This document shows positions 1-7,962 of a DNA stretch of 64,000 bases, piece after piece. The DNA lies in the NCBI GenBank assembly GCA_946887045.1, contig CAMPKC010000004.1, positions 62,001-126,000 on the forward strand, given 5' to 3'. Positions within the stretch are counted from its first letter, which is position 1. Every line of letters starts with the position of its first letter. The notes under the pieces were generated by a model. It ran no database searches. It was not told the DNA's origin and saw nothing but the letters and a program-made list of their open reading frames with translations. Both the position numbers and the translations under genes were made by a program. This stretch comes from an uncultured Sphingobacteriaceae bacterium. GTDB lineage: Bacteria; Bacteroidota; Bacteroidia; Sphingobacteriales; Sphingobacteriaceae.

Positions 1-448
1 CAACCGCACCAATAATCCCCCAAAACAAAACCCGGTGATAGTACTTTTCATTTACACCAAAAGCACTAAAAATAAGAACCATAATAAAAATATTATCCAC
101 TGAAAGAGCATATTCAATAACATACCCTGTTAGATACTCTATAGCAAGATTCTGATTGTAAAGATGAAGGCTTCCGAGGAAGTCGTTAGGATCAAGTTTT
201 ATATCATGTTTATGTGCCTCAGTCAGCGCCTGCAGCTGGCTGAAATCTGATATTCCATGTAACTGATTCCCTTCGGTGAGTAAGAGAAAATAAAAACCAA
301 TAGCAAAAGAAACCCAGATAAAGCTCATTATTGCAGCTTCCCGCAAACTTACCACATGATCTTTTTTATTGAATAGTCCTAAATCAATAGACAACATCAA
401 GACAATGAAGATCAGAAATCCTCCAAAAAACACAAGTTCGTTTGACAT
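1..448 (-). CDS. TerC/Alx family integral membrane protein (partial)
   Basis: An open frame runs leftward from ATG at 446-448 off the window edge, giving 149 residues of the N-terminal part. It begins MSNELVFFGGFLIF and contains several hydrophobic segments. The stretch EYALSVDNIFIMVLIFSAF, followed by YHRVLFWGIIGAV, is the hallmark of the TerC/Alx family, where the acidic SVDN helix is the most conserved part. Family members are inner-membrane proteins linked to metal (manganese) homeostasis or tellurite resistance. The gene begins 3 nt after the stop of the polyprenyl synthase, so the two are probably co-transcribed. The C-terminal half is outside the window. Family assignment is firm; the substrate is not known. 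Confidence 0.85.
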   Translation of the reverse strand, partial: MSNELVFFGGFLIFIVLMLSIDLGLFNKKDHVVSLREAAIMSFIWVSFAIGFYFLLLTEGNQLHGISDFSQLQALTEAHKHDIKLDPNDFLGSLHLYNQNLAIEYLTGYVIEYALSVDNIFIMVLIFSAFGVNEKYYHRVLFWGIIGAV

Positions 449-451
449 AGA

Positions 452-1423
452 TTATTTTTTACGCTCGGTAGTAAATCTTACAAGTTGCTCTAAAGCTGTT
501 CTGGCTTCGTGATCAGGAAAAGTACTTAACACTTCAAAAGCTTCATCCTGATAGCGGTGCATTTGCATTTCTGCATAGGCTAGCCCCCCACTGTTTCTAA
601 CAAAATGGATCACCTCCTGAACCTTCTGAGCATCCTCATTATAGTTTTTAACAAGGTTAATTATTCTATGTTTTTCAGCTTTAGTAGATTTGCTTAAAGC
701 ATATATTAGAGGAAGTGTAATTTTCTTTTCTTTGATGTCGATGCCGAGAGGTTTGCCAACGTCATCTGTTCCGAAATCAAACAAATCATCTTTTATCTGA
801 AACGCGATTCCAGTCTTTTCTCCAAACAGGCGCATCTTTTCAACTGTAGTACTATCCGCTCCGGCAGAAGCGGCACCACAAGCACAACAGGAAGCGATCA
901 AAGAAGCGGTTTTTTGCCGGATAACTTCATAATAAACGGCTTCGTCAATATCTAGCTTACGTGCCTTTTCGATCTGTAAAAGCTCCCCTTCGCTCATTTG
1001 CTTAACTGCTTCGGAAACAATTTTCAACAGATGAAAATCATCATTATTGATAGAAAGCAATAATCCTTTCGACAAAAGAAAATCTCCTACTAATACGGCT
1101 ATCTTATTTTTCCAGAGAGCATTTACCGAAAAGAATCCGCGACGTTCGTATGAGTTATCGACCACATCATCATGTACCAGTGTAGCTGTGTGCAATAATT
1201 CAACAAGAGCCGCACCGCGATGTGTAGCTTCAGTTATGCCTCCGGCAAGACTGGCGGAAAAAAAAACAAACATCGGCCTTATCTGCTTGCCTTTACGCTT
1301 AATTATGTAATGCGTGATTCGGTCAAGCAATGGAACAGAACTTTTCATGGAGGATTTAAACTTATCCTCAAATAAATCCAGTTCCTTTTCTATGGGTCGC
1401 TTTATTTCGTCGAGTTTTGACAT
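452..1423 (-). CDS. Polyprenyl synthetase (trans-isoprenyl diphosphate synthase)
   Basis: A 323-residue protein of normal length for long-chain trans-prenyl diphosphate synthases (octaprenyl/nonaprenyl type). They condense isopentenyl diphosphate onto an allylic primer and make the side chain of menaquinone. Both Asp-rich motifs are visible: the first is LVHDDVVDNSYERRG (DDxxD plus RR) and the second is QIKDDLFDF. The KGKQIRP motif near residue 45 binds the homoallylic substrate. Chain length cannot be read reliably from sequence alone. The gene starts at 1423 divergently from the lipoprotein at 1758 and is followed 3 nt later by the TerC gene. Confidence 0.9.
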   Translation of the reverse strand: MSKLDEIKRPIEKELDLFEDKFKSSMKSSVPLLDRITHYIIKRKGKQIRPMFVFFSASLAGGITEATHRGAALVELLHTATLVHDDVVDNSYERRGFFSVNALWKNKIAVLVGDFLLSKGLLLSINNDDFHLLKIVSEAVKQMSEGELLQIEKARKLDIDEAVYYEVIRQKTASLIASCCACGAASAGADSTTVEKMRLFGEKTGIAFQIKDDLFDFGTDDVGKPLGIDIKEKKITLPLIYALSKSTKAEKHRIINLVKNYNEDAQKVQEVIHFVRNSGGLAYAEMQMHRYQDEAFEVLSTFPDHEARTALEQLVRFTTERKK

Positions 1424-1757
1424 GAATTATTCAAATTCAGGTGTTCTAACATGAAAATTTATGCTGCAAACATAGGCTAAAATCGCGGATGTTAAGTAAA
1501 CATTATTGACTTAAAGGCTAAGAAAAGCTACAAACTCCAGTTAATTTTCACACTTTAAAATTTAATCCACTTTATTTACATATGAAGATGTGAAAGTAGA
1601 CGGTCCGACAATTGTATGATGGCAATATGCTCGTATTTTTGACTGATTAAGTTTTTTTCAAATATTTATTTTTCTTCATCTTGTCTTCATCTTGCTAAGA
1701 TAGTTTCGTATTCATAATACGACACTTAATAAATTATAAACAATAAATCTTAGCAAA
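1424..1757. other. Divergent intergenic region
   Basis: A 334-bp AT-rich spacer between two divergent genes, with no coding frame that I can support. It holds the promoters of both. Near the rightward gene the sequence CTTCATCTTG occurs twice in tandem at about 1674-1694. Confidence 0.6.
1681..1708 (+). promoter_or_regulatory. Putative Bacteroidota promoter of PepSY-like lipoprotein
   Basis: TTG at 1681-1683 and TAGTTTCG at 1701-1708 resemble the Bacteroidota -33 (TTG) and -7 (TAnnTTTG, one mismatch) boxes with a 17-nt spacer. They lie about 50 nt before the ATG at 1758. This is inferred from consensus only. Confidence 0.35.
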
Positions 1758-2645
1758 ATGAAAACAAACACACTCTTAAAAGGACTATCATTTTTCGCAG
1801 TTGCGGGACTTCTTTCCTTAACCTCATGCGACAAAGAAACACCAGAACCACAGGCTGACGGCGCACAAGAAAGTCAGGCGATCTTAGTTGCCGAAGCAAC
1901 AACCTCATCAGATGCGGTTTTTATTGTGAACGCTGTTCCGGATAGTTGTGAAAAGGATTCGGTGACGGCTATCGAACTTCCAGCGGCTATAAGTACGTAC
2001 CTGGATGCTAACTATAGTGGATATACATATTTTAAAACCTTTAAAATCCAAAAAAGCGGGAGCTTAAGAGGTTACATCGTTGTAATTAAGTACAATGATA
2101 AACCGATCGGTTTAAAATTTGATGCGGAGGGAAACTTTGTAAAAATATTTGAACAACGCGAACGCGGTCAGCTAATGGGCAGAGGGTGGAAAAGAGGTGG
2201 TCGATTCGACGGACGTGATGGTCAACACCGGGATACCATTTCGCTAAGCGCATTATCTGCAACGATTAAAACATATTTCCTGATTAACTATACCCAAGAC
2301 ACCATACTCGCTGCACATGCGGGCAGAAACGGAGATATTGTTGTAATTTCTGCAAACAATGGTCTTTATGCGACTTTATTTAGTGCCAGCGACCTTTTTG
2401 TAAAACGCAGTCAGCTTATTTTACATGCTGGCAGAAAAACAGCGATAAGTCAGGCTAACCTTGCCGCTAACATTGCAACATACTTAACAACCACCTATCC
2501 TGGTTATGTATTTCACAGGGCTTATGCGGTAAAAGTCAACTCCACAATCCAGGCATACGTTGTATTTATAGATTCAAACGACACTAAATATGCACTACAT
2601 TTTGATGCAAGCGGTAATCTTGTAAAATCTGTAGTTGTTCGGTAG
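1758..2645 (+). CDS. Lipoprotein with three PepSY-like repeats
   Basis: A 295-residue secreted protein. It starts with a lipoprotein signal peptide ending in LSLTSC, with the lipobox Cys at about residue 24, so it should be anchored in a membrane facing the periplasm or cell surface. The mature part has three similar units of about 60 residues. They begin at LPAAISTYLDANY, LSATIKTYFLINY and LAANIATYLTTTYPGY, and the first and last end in a LKFDAEGNFVK / LHFDASGNLVK strand. This is the pattern of Bacteroidota PepSY-like (putative beta-lactamase-inhibitor-like) domains. A basic Arg/Gly-rich linker (GRGWKRGGRFDGRDG) separates units 1 and 2. The specific function is unknown. A strong hairpin terminator follows. 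Confidence 0.75.
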   Translation: MKTNTLLKGLSFFAVAGLLSLTSCDKETPEPQADGAQESQAILVAEATTSSDAVFIVNAVPDSCEKDSVTAIELPAAISTYLDANYSGYTYFKTFKIQKSGSLRGYIVVIKYNDKPIGLKFDAEGNFVKIFEQRERGQLMGRGWKRGGRFDGRDGQHRDTISLSALSATIKTYFLINYTQDTILAAHAGRNGDIVVISANNGLYATLFSASDLFVKRSQLILHAGRKTAISQANLAANIATYLTTTYPGYVFHRAYAVKVNSTIQAYVVFIDSNDTKYALHFDASGNLVKSVVVR

Positions 2646-2672
2646 GCATCCCAAACACACATATATATCCTA

Positions 2673-2708
2673 AACGGCATCCTTTTTTTTATGGATGCCG
2701 TTTTATTA
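2673..2708 (+). terminator. Rho-independent terminator
   Basis: A perfect 10-bp stem (AACGGCATCC / GGATGCCGTT) with a T-rich loop and T-rich tail directly follows the PepSY-like lipoprotein gene. Confidence 0.8.
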
Positions 2709-2749
2709 TTTTCGGCAATTGAATTATTAAATTATATCGACTAATTTCT

Positions 2750-2757
2750 TACTTTTG
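2750..2757 (+). promoter_or_regulatory. -7 box of tRNA-Ser promoter
   Basis: TACTTTTG matches the Bacteroidota -7 consensus TAnnTTTG exactly and ends 11 nt before the first tRNA base. I cannot place a convincing -33 TTG at standard spacing. Confidence 0.5.
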
Positions 2758-2768
2758 CAAACTTCCAG

Positions 2769-2855
2769 GGAGAGATGTCAGAGTGGTCGAATGAGCCAGC
2801 TTGGAAAGCTGGTGTACTCGCAAGGGTACCGAGGGTTCGAATCCCTCTTTCTCCG
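2769..2855 (+). tRNA. tRNA-Ser (anticodon GGA)
   Basis: An 87-nt class II tRNA read directly from the sequence. The acceptor stem is GGAGAGA pairing with TTTCTCC (one G-T wobble). The anticodon stem-loop is CCAGC-TTGGAAA-GCTGG, giving anticodon GGA. There is a long variable arm, as expected for serine. The T arm is GAGGG-TTCGAAT-CCCTC, and the discriminator base is G. CCA is not encoded. The 3' end is the integration target of the adjacent island, and the gene stays intact because the att core restores it. Confidence 0.95.
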
Positions 2856-2856
2856 C
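2840..2856 (+). repeat. attL core (tRNA-Ser 3' end)
   Basis: AATCCCTCTTTCTCCGC, the last 16 nt of the tRNA plus one base, recurs without mismatch at 46825-46841 in the same orientation. An integrase gene starts 254 bp inside. This is the standard signature of tRNA-targeted integration. Confidence 0.9.
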
Positions 2857-2879
2857 TTGTTTCCATATCAAAACACACT

Positions 2880-2915
2880 AAAAGCCTGCAAATCAAACGA
2901 TTACAGGCTTTTTAT
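2880..2915 (+). terminator. Terminator after tRNA-Ser (island side)
   Basis: AAAAGCCTG and CAGGCTTTT form a 9-bp stem followed by a T-rich run, 25 nt beyond the tRNA and inside the island. It would stop tRNA transcription from entering the integrase region. Confidence 0.75.
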
Positions 2916-2953
2916 TTTTGGTCAAAACACCGTTTTATACACCATTTCTCATA

Positions 2954-2977
2954 AAAGTGGTGAGTGATTCGGTGAGT
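2954..2977 (+). repeat. Island subterminal repeat, left copy
   Basis: A 24-bp sequence containing GTGGTGAGT and TTCGGTGAGT, i.e. an internal GGTGAGT direct repeat. It matches 46745-46768 at 23 of 24 positions in the same orientation. It lies about 100 bp inside the left att core. It is a candidate arm-type integrase or Xis binding site. Confidence 0.65.
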
Positions 2978-3110
2978 AACTAGACAACTTTTCCCAACTC
3001 ACCAGAACGCAGTTAACTAATTGTATATCAACTAGTTCAACCACTAAACATCTTGACAGAAACTATCTGCAAAAGCTATTTTTGTTTCACTTTTCAATGT
3101 CAAAAACATT

Positions 3111-4331
3111 ATGAAAACTAACTTTAGCTTACTCTTCTATTTGAAGAAATCAAAAAATCATCAGACAGGCTCGGTACCCATTTATATGCGTATCACCGTT
3201 AACGGCAAACGTTCTGAGGTGGCAATCGGCAGGGAATGCGAGCCATCAGAATGGAACATCAGCTCTGGCAGGGTGAAAGGTACCAGAGAAAAAGCTCGGG
3301 CCTTCAATGCCCATTTGGATAATCTTCAAAGCAGAATTTATGAGGCTTATAGCTTATTGGAAAGAGACGAGACCGAAATTACAGCCAGCAGTCTTAAGGA
3401 TGTATTTATGGGAAAAGTGGAAAAGCCAAAGATGCTAATGGAACTGTTTGCGGAACATAACCGAAAGGTAGAAGCCTTAGTGGGCAACGGATTTGCGTCA
3501 GGTACATTAGAGCGTTATAGGACTTCGTTGAAACACACAAGAAATTTCCTGGAATGGAAATATAAACTCCAGGATATAAGCGTAAAGAAAATCGATCATG
3601 ACTTCATTACAAGTTATGAATTCTATTTGCTTTCTGAGCGTAAGTGCGCCAACAACTCAGCCGTTAAGTACATAAAGAACTTCAAAAAAATCATCCGCAT
3701 TTGTCTTGCCAGTGGATGGATAACAAGAGATCCCTTTGTGAATTATAAATCAAAGGTCAAACCGGTTGAGCGGGTGTATTTAAATGACGAAGAACTGCAA
3801 GCTATATCCAATAAGACCTTCGTCGCAGAGCGAATGAACCAGGTTAGGGATATCTTCATATTTAGCTGTTTTACAGGACTGGCTTATGTGGATGTTAAAA
3901 AGCTCAGGAGATCTGAGATTGTAAAAGGTGGAGATGGACAGATGTGGATCTACACCAAAAGACAAAAGACCTCCACCCCCACGCGTGTACCTCTTTTGCC
4001 CTCAGCACTGACTTTATTGAATAAGTACGCCAGTCACCCGGCTTGCAGCAACGAAGACAAGGCATTTCCCGTAACCTCAAACCAAAAAATGAATGCCTAT
4101 CTGAAAGAAATTGCAGATATATGCGGCATTAACAAAGACCTGACTTTCCATATTGCCCGACATACCTTTGCAACAACAGTAACGCTGTTAAATGGGGTGC
4201 CTATAGAAAGCGTTAGTAAGATGTTGGGCCATACTAATATCAAAACTACTCAGCATTATGCCAAAATCCTCGATATTAAGGTAGGCGCTGACATGGCTTT
4301 GCTTAGAGATAAATATGATCTGGTAGTGTAG
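3111..4331 (+). CDS. Site-specific tyrosine recombinase (island integrase)
   Basis: A 406-residue Bacteroidota-type integrase with an N-terminal arm-binding domain (about 1-95, starting MKTNFSLLFYLKKSKNHQTG), a SAM-like core-binding domain (about 100-205) and a C-terminal catalytic domain. Visible catalytic residues are HIAR (H347, R350), GHTNIKTTQHY with H374, and nucleophile Y383. The usual first catalytic Arg in the TGLR motif is replaced: the motif reads FTGLAYVDV with Ala258. A non-Arg residue at this place is also known for IntDOT of CTnDOT. The gene lies next to the tRNA-Ser attL core and should catalyse integration at the tRNA 3' end. A partial copy of its sequence lies at 47814-47864. 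Confidence 0.93.
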   Translation: MKTNFSLLFYLKKSKNHQTGSVPIYMRITVNGKRSEVAIGRECEPSEWNISSGRVKGTREKARAFNAHLDNLQSRIYEAYSLLERDETEITASSLKDVFMGKVEKPKMLMELFAEHNRKVEALVGNGFASGTLERYRTSLKHTRNFLEWKYKLQDISVKKIDHDFITSYEFYLLSERKCANNSAVKYIKNFKKIIRICLASGWITRDPFVNYKSKVKPVERVYLNDEELQAISNKTFVAERMNQVRDIFIFSCFTGLAYVDVKKLRRSEIVKGGDGQMWIYTKRQKTSTPTRVPLLPSALTLLNKYASHPACSNEDKAFPVTSNQKMNAYLKEIADICGINKDLTFHIARHTFATTVTLLNGVPIESVSKMLGHTNIKTTQHYAKILDIKVGADMALLRDKYDLVV

Positions 4332-4349
4332 GGCGCGCGCAAGAAGGAC

Positions 4350-4373
4350 AGCGAAGAATCGCTGTTCTTCGCT
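4350..4373 (+). terminator. Hairpin after integrase
   Basis: A 9-bp perfect stem (AGCGAAGAA / TTCTTCGCT) with a 6-nt loop, 18 nt after the integrase stop. There is no long U tract, so it may be a terminator or another RNA structure. The downstream TGCAGGAAAGCGGGT (4377-4391) recurs at 45442-45456 near the other island end. Confidence 0.45.
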
Positions 4374-4581
4374 ATCTGCAGGAAAGCGGGTGGATGACGG
4401 TGCGGAACTCGAACCATTTTATTGAAGAATTGATTGAAATTGGTGATTTTTCTAAAATTCTATAGATCTTATGAAATTGGTTAATCCTAATTCCTGGTAA
4501 TCGATATCTATCAATTGCTTCTCCTAAACGTGATACCACCAAAATCATTCCTTTTACTTCAACTCGTTATGAAATCCCTAT

Positions 4582-4818
4582 TCAATCTTCACGAAATGAT
4601 ACCCCTGTCAGCTCATTGCACAAATGCAAAAAGTTTTCCTGCAGTAAAACATCATCAGTCTCAGGATTGTAGTGTCTTTCGTTTTGATAAAAAACTAACG
4701 ACCACTTACTTCTTACCATCACATTAGTTTCTTTAAAATCAATCAAGCTATGCAATTGTCTTGCTGTCGCTACCAGCTTTAAAAATGTAACCGGCTCAAT
4801 GTTTCGATTGTATCGATA
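4582..4818 (-). pseudogene. Remnant ORF of unknown identity
   Basis: The gap 4332-4879 holds a stop-free leftward frame of 78 codons ending at TGA (4582-4584). It is bounded upstream by an in-frame TAG and has no start codon except an internal ATG at 4717-4719. Its composition looks protein-like, with segments FLKLVATARQLHSLIDF and ENFLHLCNELTGVSFRED. I do not recognise the family. The likely explanation is the 3' end of a gene cut by an earlier rearrangement. Nothing else is supported in this gap besides the hairpin at 4350-4373. Confidence 0.35.
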
Positions 4819-4879
4819 CTAATTGCGTTTTACTTTAATCGTGACCATGAGTATCATTCTACCGCTGCAAGCCAGACTT

Positions 4880-5626
4880 CTACAATTCCTGGGAAGTTGG
4901 ACGGAAGATGATTTCATTGATGTCTACATCCTCCGGCTGGCTGATGGCAAATGCAACCACTCGCGCGAAGCTGTCTGGACTTATACCCACGGCTCCAACA
5001 TAATCTTTATTAGCTTGTTGGATGTCTGCCTCGCTGATATGTTCTAACAATTCTGTTTTAACAGCGCCGGGACAAACAATTGCTGTACGGATATTATAAG
5101 GCTTCAATTCCATACGTAAGCCTTCCGTTAATGCCCGGACTGCAAATTTGGTAGCAGAATAAACCGCAGAGCCGTTAAATATTTTATGACCGGCTACGGA
5201 CGAAGTGTTGATGATCTGACCTGACTTTTGCTCTTTCATGTAAGGAAGAACGGCCGCAACGCCATTAAGCACTCCTTTGATATTAACATCTATCATCTTA
5301 TCCCATTCCTCAACATTGAGCCTGTCCATCGGCGATAAAGGCATGATACCTGCGTTATTTAGGATCACATCTATCCGTCCAAATTGTTCAACAGCCGAAT
5401 CAACCAGTTTCTTCACCTGATCCCGCTGTGTAACATCCATAGCAATGGCCAAGGCTTTTCCGCCATTCTCATTGATCTCCCTGGCCAGCTTTTCAATTCT
5501 GTCCGCTCTTCTAGCACCTAAAACAACTATTCCGCCTTGCTGTGATAGATAACTCGCCGCGGCTTCACCTAATCCACTGCTTGCTCCCGTAATTACTATT
5601 ACTTTGTCTTTAATGTTATCATTCAT
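4880..5626 (-). CDS. SDR family NAD(P)-dependent oxidoreductase
   Basis: A 248-residue classical short-chain dehydrogenase/reductase. It has the nucleotide-binding [12 protein letters not shown] (TGxxxGxG) at about residues 10-21, NNAG at about 90, catalytic Ser in IINTSSVAG, and the YSATK (YxxxK) catalytic pair at about 155. Lengths and motifs are complete, so it should be active, probably as a cytosolic alcohol/ketone oxidoreductase of unknown substrate. It is the most downstream gene of a leftward cluster with an esterase remnant, a cupin and an ABM-domain protein, which suggests metabolism or detoxification of small organic molecules. Confidence 0.88.
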   Translation of the reverse strand: MNDNIKDKVIVITGASSGLGEAAASYLSQQGGIVVLGARRADRIEKLAREINENGGKALAIAMDVTQRDQVKKLVDSAVEQFGRIDVILNNAGIMPLSPMDRLNVEEWDKMIDVNIKGVLNGVAAVLPYMKEQKSGQIINTSSVAGHKIFNGSAVYSATKFAVRALTEGLRMELKPYNIRTAIVCPGAVKTELLEHISEADIQQANKDYVGAVGISPDSFARVVAFAISQPEDVDINEIIFRPTSQEL

Positions 5627-5653
5627 AATTTTTTATTTTACTTTTCTAATTCT

Positions 5654-6940
5654 CTAATCTCTACGTGTGCCATCAGGCTTAAAAAATATGTTGTCGAAAA
5701 ACGTCCGCATCTGGGTCGCATAGGGCACTCCATATTTGCTAAAAGTTGCTCTTGTGCCAGCATCCGGTTTCCAGTCGAAAAAAGCATGACCCGCGCCTTC
5801 CACCTGAATGTATTGTGCGGACTGACCTGCAGAGTTTAGCGCATCTATATACGCTGCACCATGGCATGTGAAACAATTGGGTCTTTAGTGCCGCGTACCA
5901 TGAAGTCCGGAAGCGAACGTTGGCTGATGTTCGGAACATGCCGGGTAGGAGAAATAGCATCCCAATAACCCGGGTCTTTCTGCTCGAGTAATGTGGAAAA
6001 GTTAGCAGCCTCGGAAGCGCCATAACTTGGCGCCACGGCCTTGATAGCGGAGATAATTTCATTTCTTACCGTAACAACTGATTTTCTTTTCGGCAGGTAG
6101 GTGGGCATATATTGATAAACCCCACTGTTCACACCAAAACCTGCATCCCCGATTAATGGACTTAGGGTTGCCGCCGCTTCAGCTAAATGCCCTCCTGCGC
6201 TATCCCCGGTAACTACGATACGTCTGGGGTCTCCCCCAAATCGGGCAGCATGTTCCTGAATATGGGCAATTGCGCCAAAGACGTCCTCAATCAATTTATG
6301 CATGTAGGTCGGCTGGCTTTCACCATCCAATTTGTTAATCCAACGGTAGTCAATACTGAATACGACATAGCGACCATCCTTCACCAGTTCACGAGCCAGG
6401 CCACGCATAATGTCTTCGTTATTTGAAGACCAGCCGCCGCCATGGATGATGATGATGCAGGGAAGGTTTTTTGCACTCTTCGGAGAATAGACATCGTATT
6501 TCAGCGGCTTAACTCCGGGGTTTGCATAGACTATGTTGTGGGTTACTTTCACATCATCCACTAACGATCGTGGAATAAACGTTGCTCCAACCTTCATGTC
6601 CTTTGTAACCTGTATTTTCATTTTTGGGGAGAAACTTTCGTAATTGGTTGTTCCCCACATGCCTCCTTTTACGGTGTAGTACACAGCATCAAGGGCGTAG
6701 GCGGAAGCAGGCTTAACCTTAATGGTCAACCGTGCCTGCCTGCACTTTTCCGTCTTCAGGTATCTTCGGTTCAATACTATAAGATCCGTTTTCGGGAGGC
6801 ACAGGTGTTACGGTATACATTTCAGGTAACGGAGCCTTTGAAGAAGAGGCGTGTGTCTGTGCATTTAAATTACAAACCGTTAACATGGCTGCACAAACTA
6901 GTAGTATCTTCTGATAGATGGAAAGCAGGTTATTGATCAT
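5654..6940 (-). pseudogene. Secreted alpha/beta hydrolase (esterase), two frameshifts
   Basis: One gene is split over three frames. The first frame (6940 to about 6719) gives a signal peptide and ends KVQAGTVDH. The second frame continues with LTIKVKPASAYALDAVYY and carries the catalytic core, with HGGGW as the oxyanion hole and GDSAGG as the nucleophile elbow, ending at a TAG near 5845. The third frame restores IDALNSAGQSAQYIQVEGAGH, which contains the catalytic His, then FFDWKPDAG, and ends at TAG 5654-5656. Joined, it would be about 428 residues, like HSL/BD-FAE-type carboxylesterases. The shifts lie near 6722-6735 and 5848-5855. A sequencing error is possible for one shift but unlikely for two. 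Confidence 0.75.
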
Positions 6941-6941
6941 G

Positions 6942-7421
6942 TTACTTTTGGTTATATTCTTTATCTGTTACTTTCTGTAACCAAGTCACAATGCCGTTTT
7001 CTGTATTGGCAATGATATATAGCTGCTGCATACCCATGTCGGGGCTTGCGCCATGCCAGTGCTCAACATTGGGCGGACATTTTACAACATCACCTTTTTT
7101 AATGGTTTGCCTGGGCTGCCCTTTTATCTGGTGATAACCCACGCCGTCGGTTATGATCAGAATTTGTCCTGCCGGATGGACATGCCAGTTGCTCCTTGCC
7201 CCTGGTTCGAAGTAGACGTTGCCGACAAGCGTGTTGTATGTGCTGTCGTTTGCAACGAGCGCGGTAGCCCATGCATTGCCCGTAAAGTTTTCTGCAGGGC
7301 CTTTTTCGCCTTTTGGGAAAATTGCTTCCTGTTGATTGTTTGTTGCTTGCTTGCCTGGCTGCTCTTTACATGCCAATAGAAGAGTTGAGCATATGATCAG
7401 GGTGATAATTGTTGCTTTCAT
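6942..7421 (-). CDS. Cupin-domain lipoprotein
   Basis: A 159-residue protein with a lipoprotein signal (TLLLACKEQ, Cys at about residue 18) and a single small cupin barrel at about 55-150. The metal-binding motifs are visible: NWHVHPAGQILIITDGVG (HxH...Q) and VEHWHGASP (His). The family includes carboxymuconolactone-like and mandelonitrile-lyase-like single cupins, often beside SDRs and ABM proteins. The stop codon lies just before the start of the broken esterase, so they form one transcription unit. The exact reaction is unknown. Confidence 0.82.
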   Translation of the reverse strand: MKATIITLIICSTLLLACKEQPGKQATNNQQEAIFPKGEKGPAENFTGNAWATALVANDSTYNTLVGNVYFEPGARSNWHVHPAGQILIITDGVGYHQIKGQPRQTIKKGDVVKCPPNVEHWHGASPDMGMQQLYIIANTENGIVTWLQKVTDKEYNQK

Positions 7422-7472
7422 TTCAAATCTTTAACATTAATTTATCATATTAACCGGAGCTACATCTGGCCA

Positions 7473-7898
7473 CTATCGTTTCTGCCCCATCTTAGAGAAC
7501 ACCTCAGGCATTGTTTGTGGATCGATAGCATTCATATCGATGAGCCGCAGTGCCTTCACCATTTTAAGTGTTGTCGTTTTATACTTCTGAAAATGGGGAG
7601 TCTTAAGGTGGGCTTCATATGCCTGCCTGTCTGCGTAAATTTCCAATATTCTTATTTCGGAAGGGTTTTTCTTCTCCTGCATTGGATAAATAGCGATAAC
7701 GCCTGGCTCCAACCTTACAGAAGCCTCTGCCTCTTCTTTGAGAATCGCATTATATTCATGAAGGTTAACAGGGTAGATTTCTATTTCCGATATGCGAATG
7801 ATCATCTCTTTCGTTTCAATATTTTTGTTTGGTAGCTTCGAAGAGGCACAAGAAAACAGGAGCGTGATAGCACTCAGAACGATGTAACGCGATCTCAT
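7473..7898 (-). CDS. ABM-domain (putative quinol monooxygenase) lipoprotein
   Basis: A 141-residue protein with a lipoprotein signal (LLFSCASSK). It is followed by a ferredoxin-like ABM domain at about 30-120, recognised by EIEIYPVNLHEYNAILKEE, RILEIYADRQAYEAHLKTPHF and the closing region KTTTLKMVKALRL. Family members (YgiN-like) act as cofactor-free monooxygenases on quinols or electrophiles. The conserved His of the AHLKTPHF segment is present. It is co-oriented with the cupin gene 51 bp downstream. The substrate is not known. Confidence 0.78.
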   Translation of the reverse strand: MRSRYIVLSAITLLFSCASSKLPNKNIETKEMIIRISEIEIYPVNLHEYNAILKEEAEASVRLEPGVIAIYPMQEKKNPSEIRILEIYADRQAYEAHLKTPHFQKYKTTTLKMVKALRLIDMNAIDPQTMPEVFSKMGQKR

Positions 7899-7962
7899 AA
7901 GAACTTATTTATAAGGTTATACCTTTCTATCAATTACCATGCTACCTGATGCTTTTTGTAAT

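Noticed and set aside
2755..2967. 70-codon ORF across the tRNA
   Set aside because: It coincides with tRNA-Ser and its terminator, so the frame is accidental.
4515..4727. Rightward ORF after the integrase
   Set aside because: Composition is not protein-like and the opposite strand carries the better frame.
5739..6062. Separate small ORF beside the esterase
   Set aside because: Its upstream part is out of frame; only the downstream piece of a neighbouring frame is the esterase 3' end.
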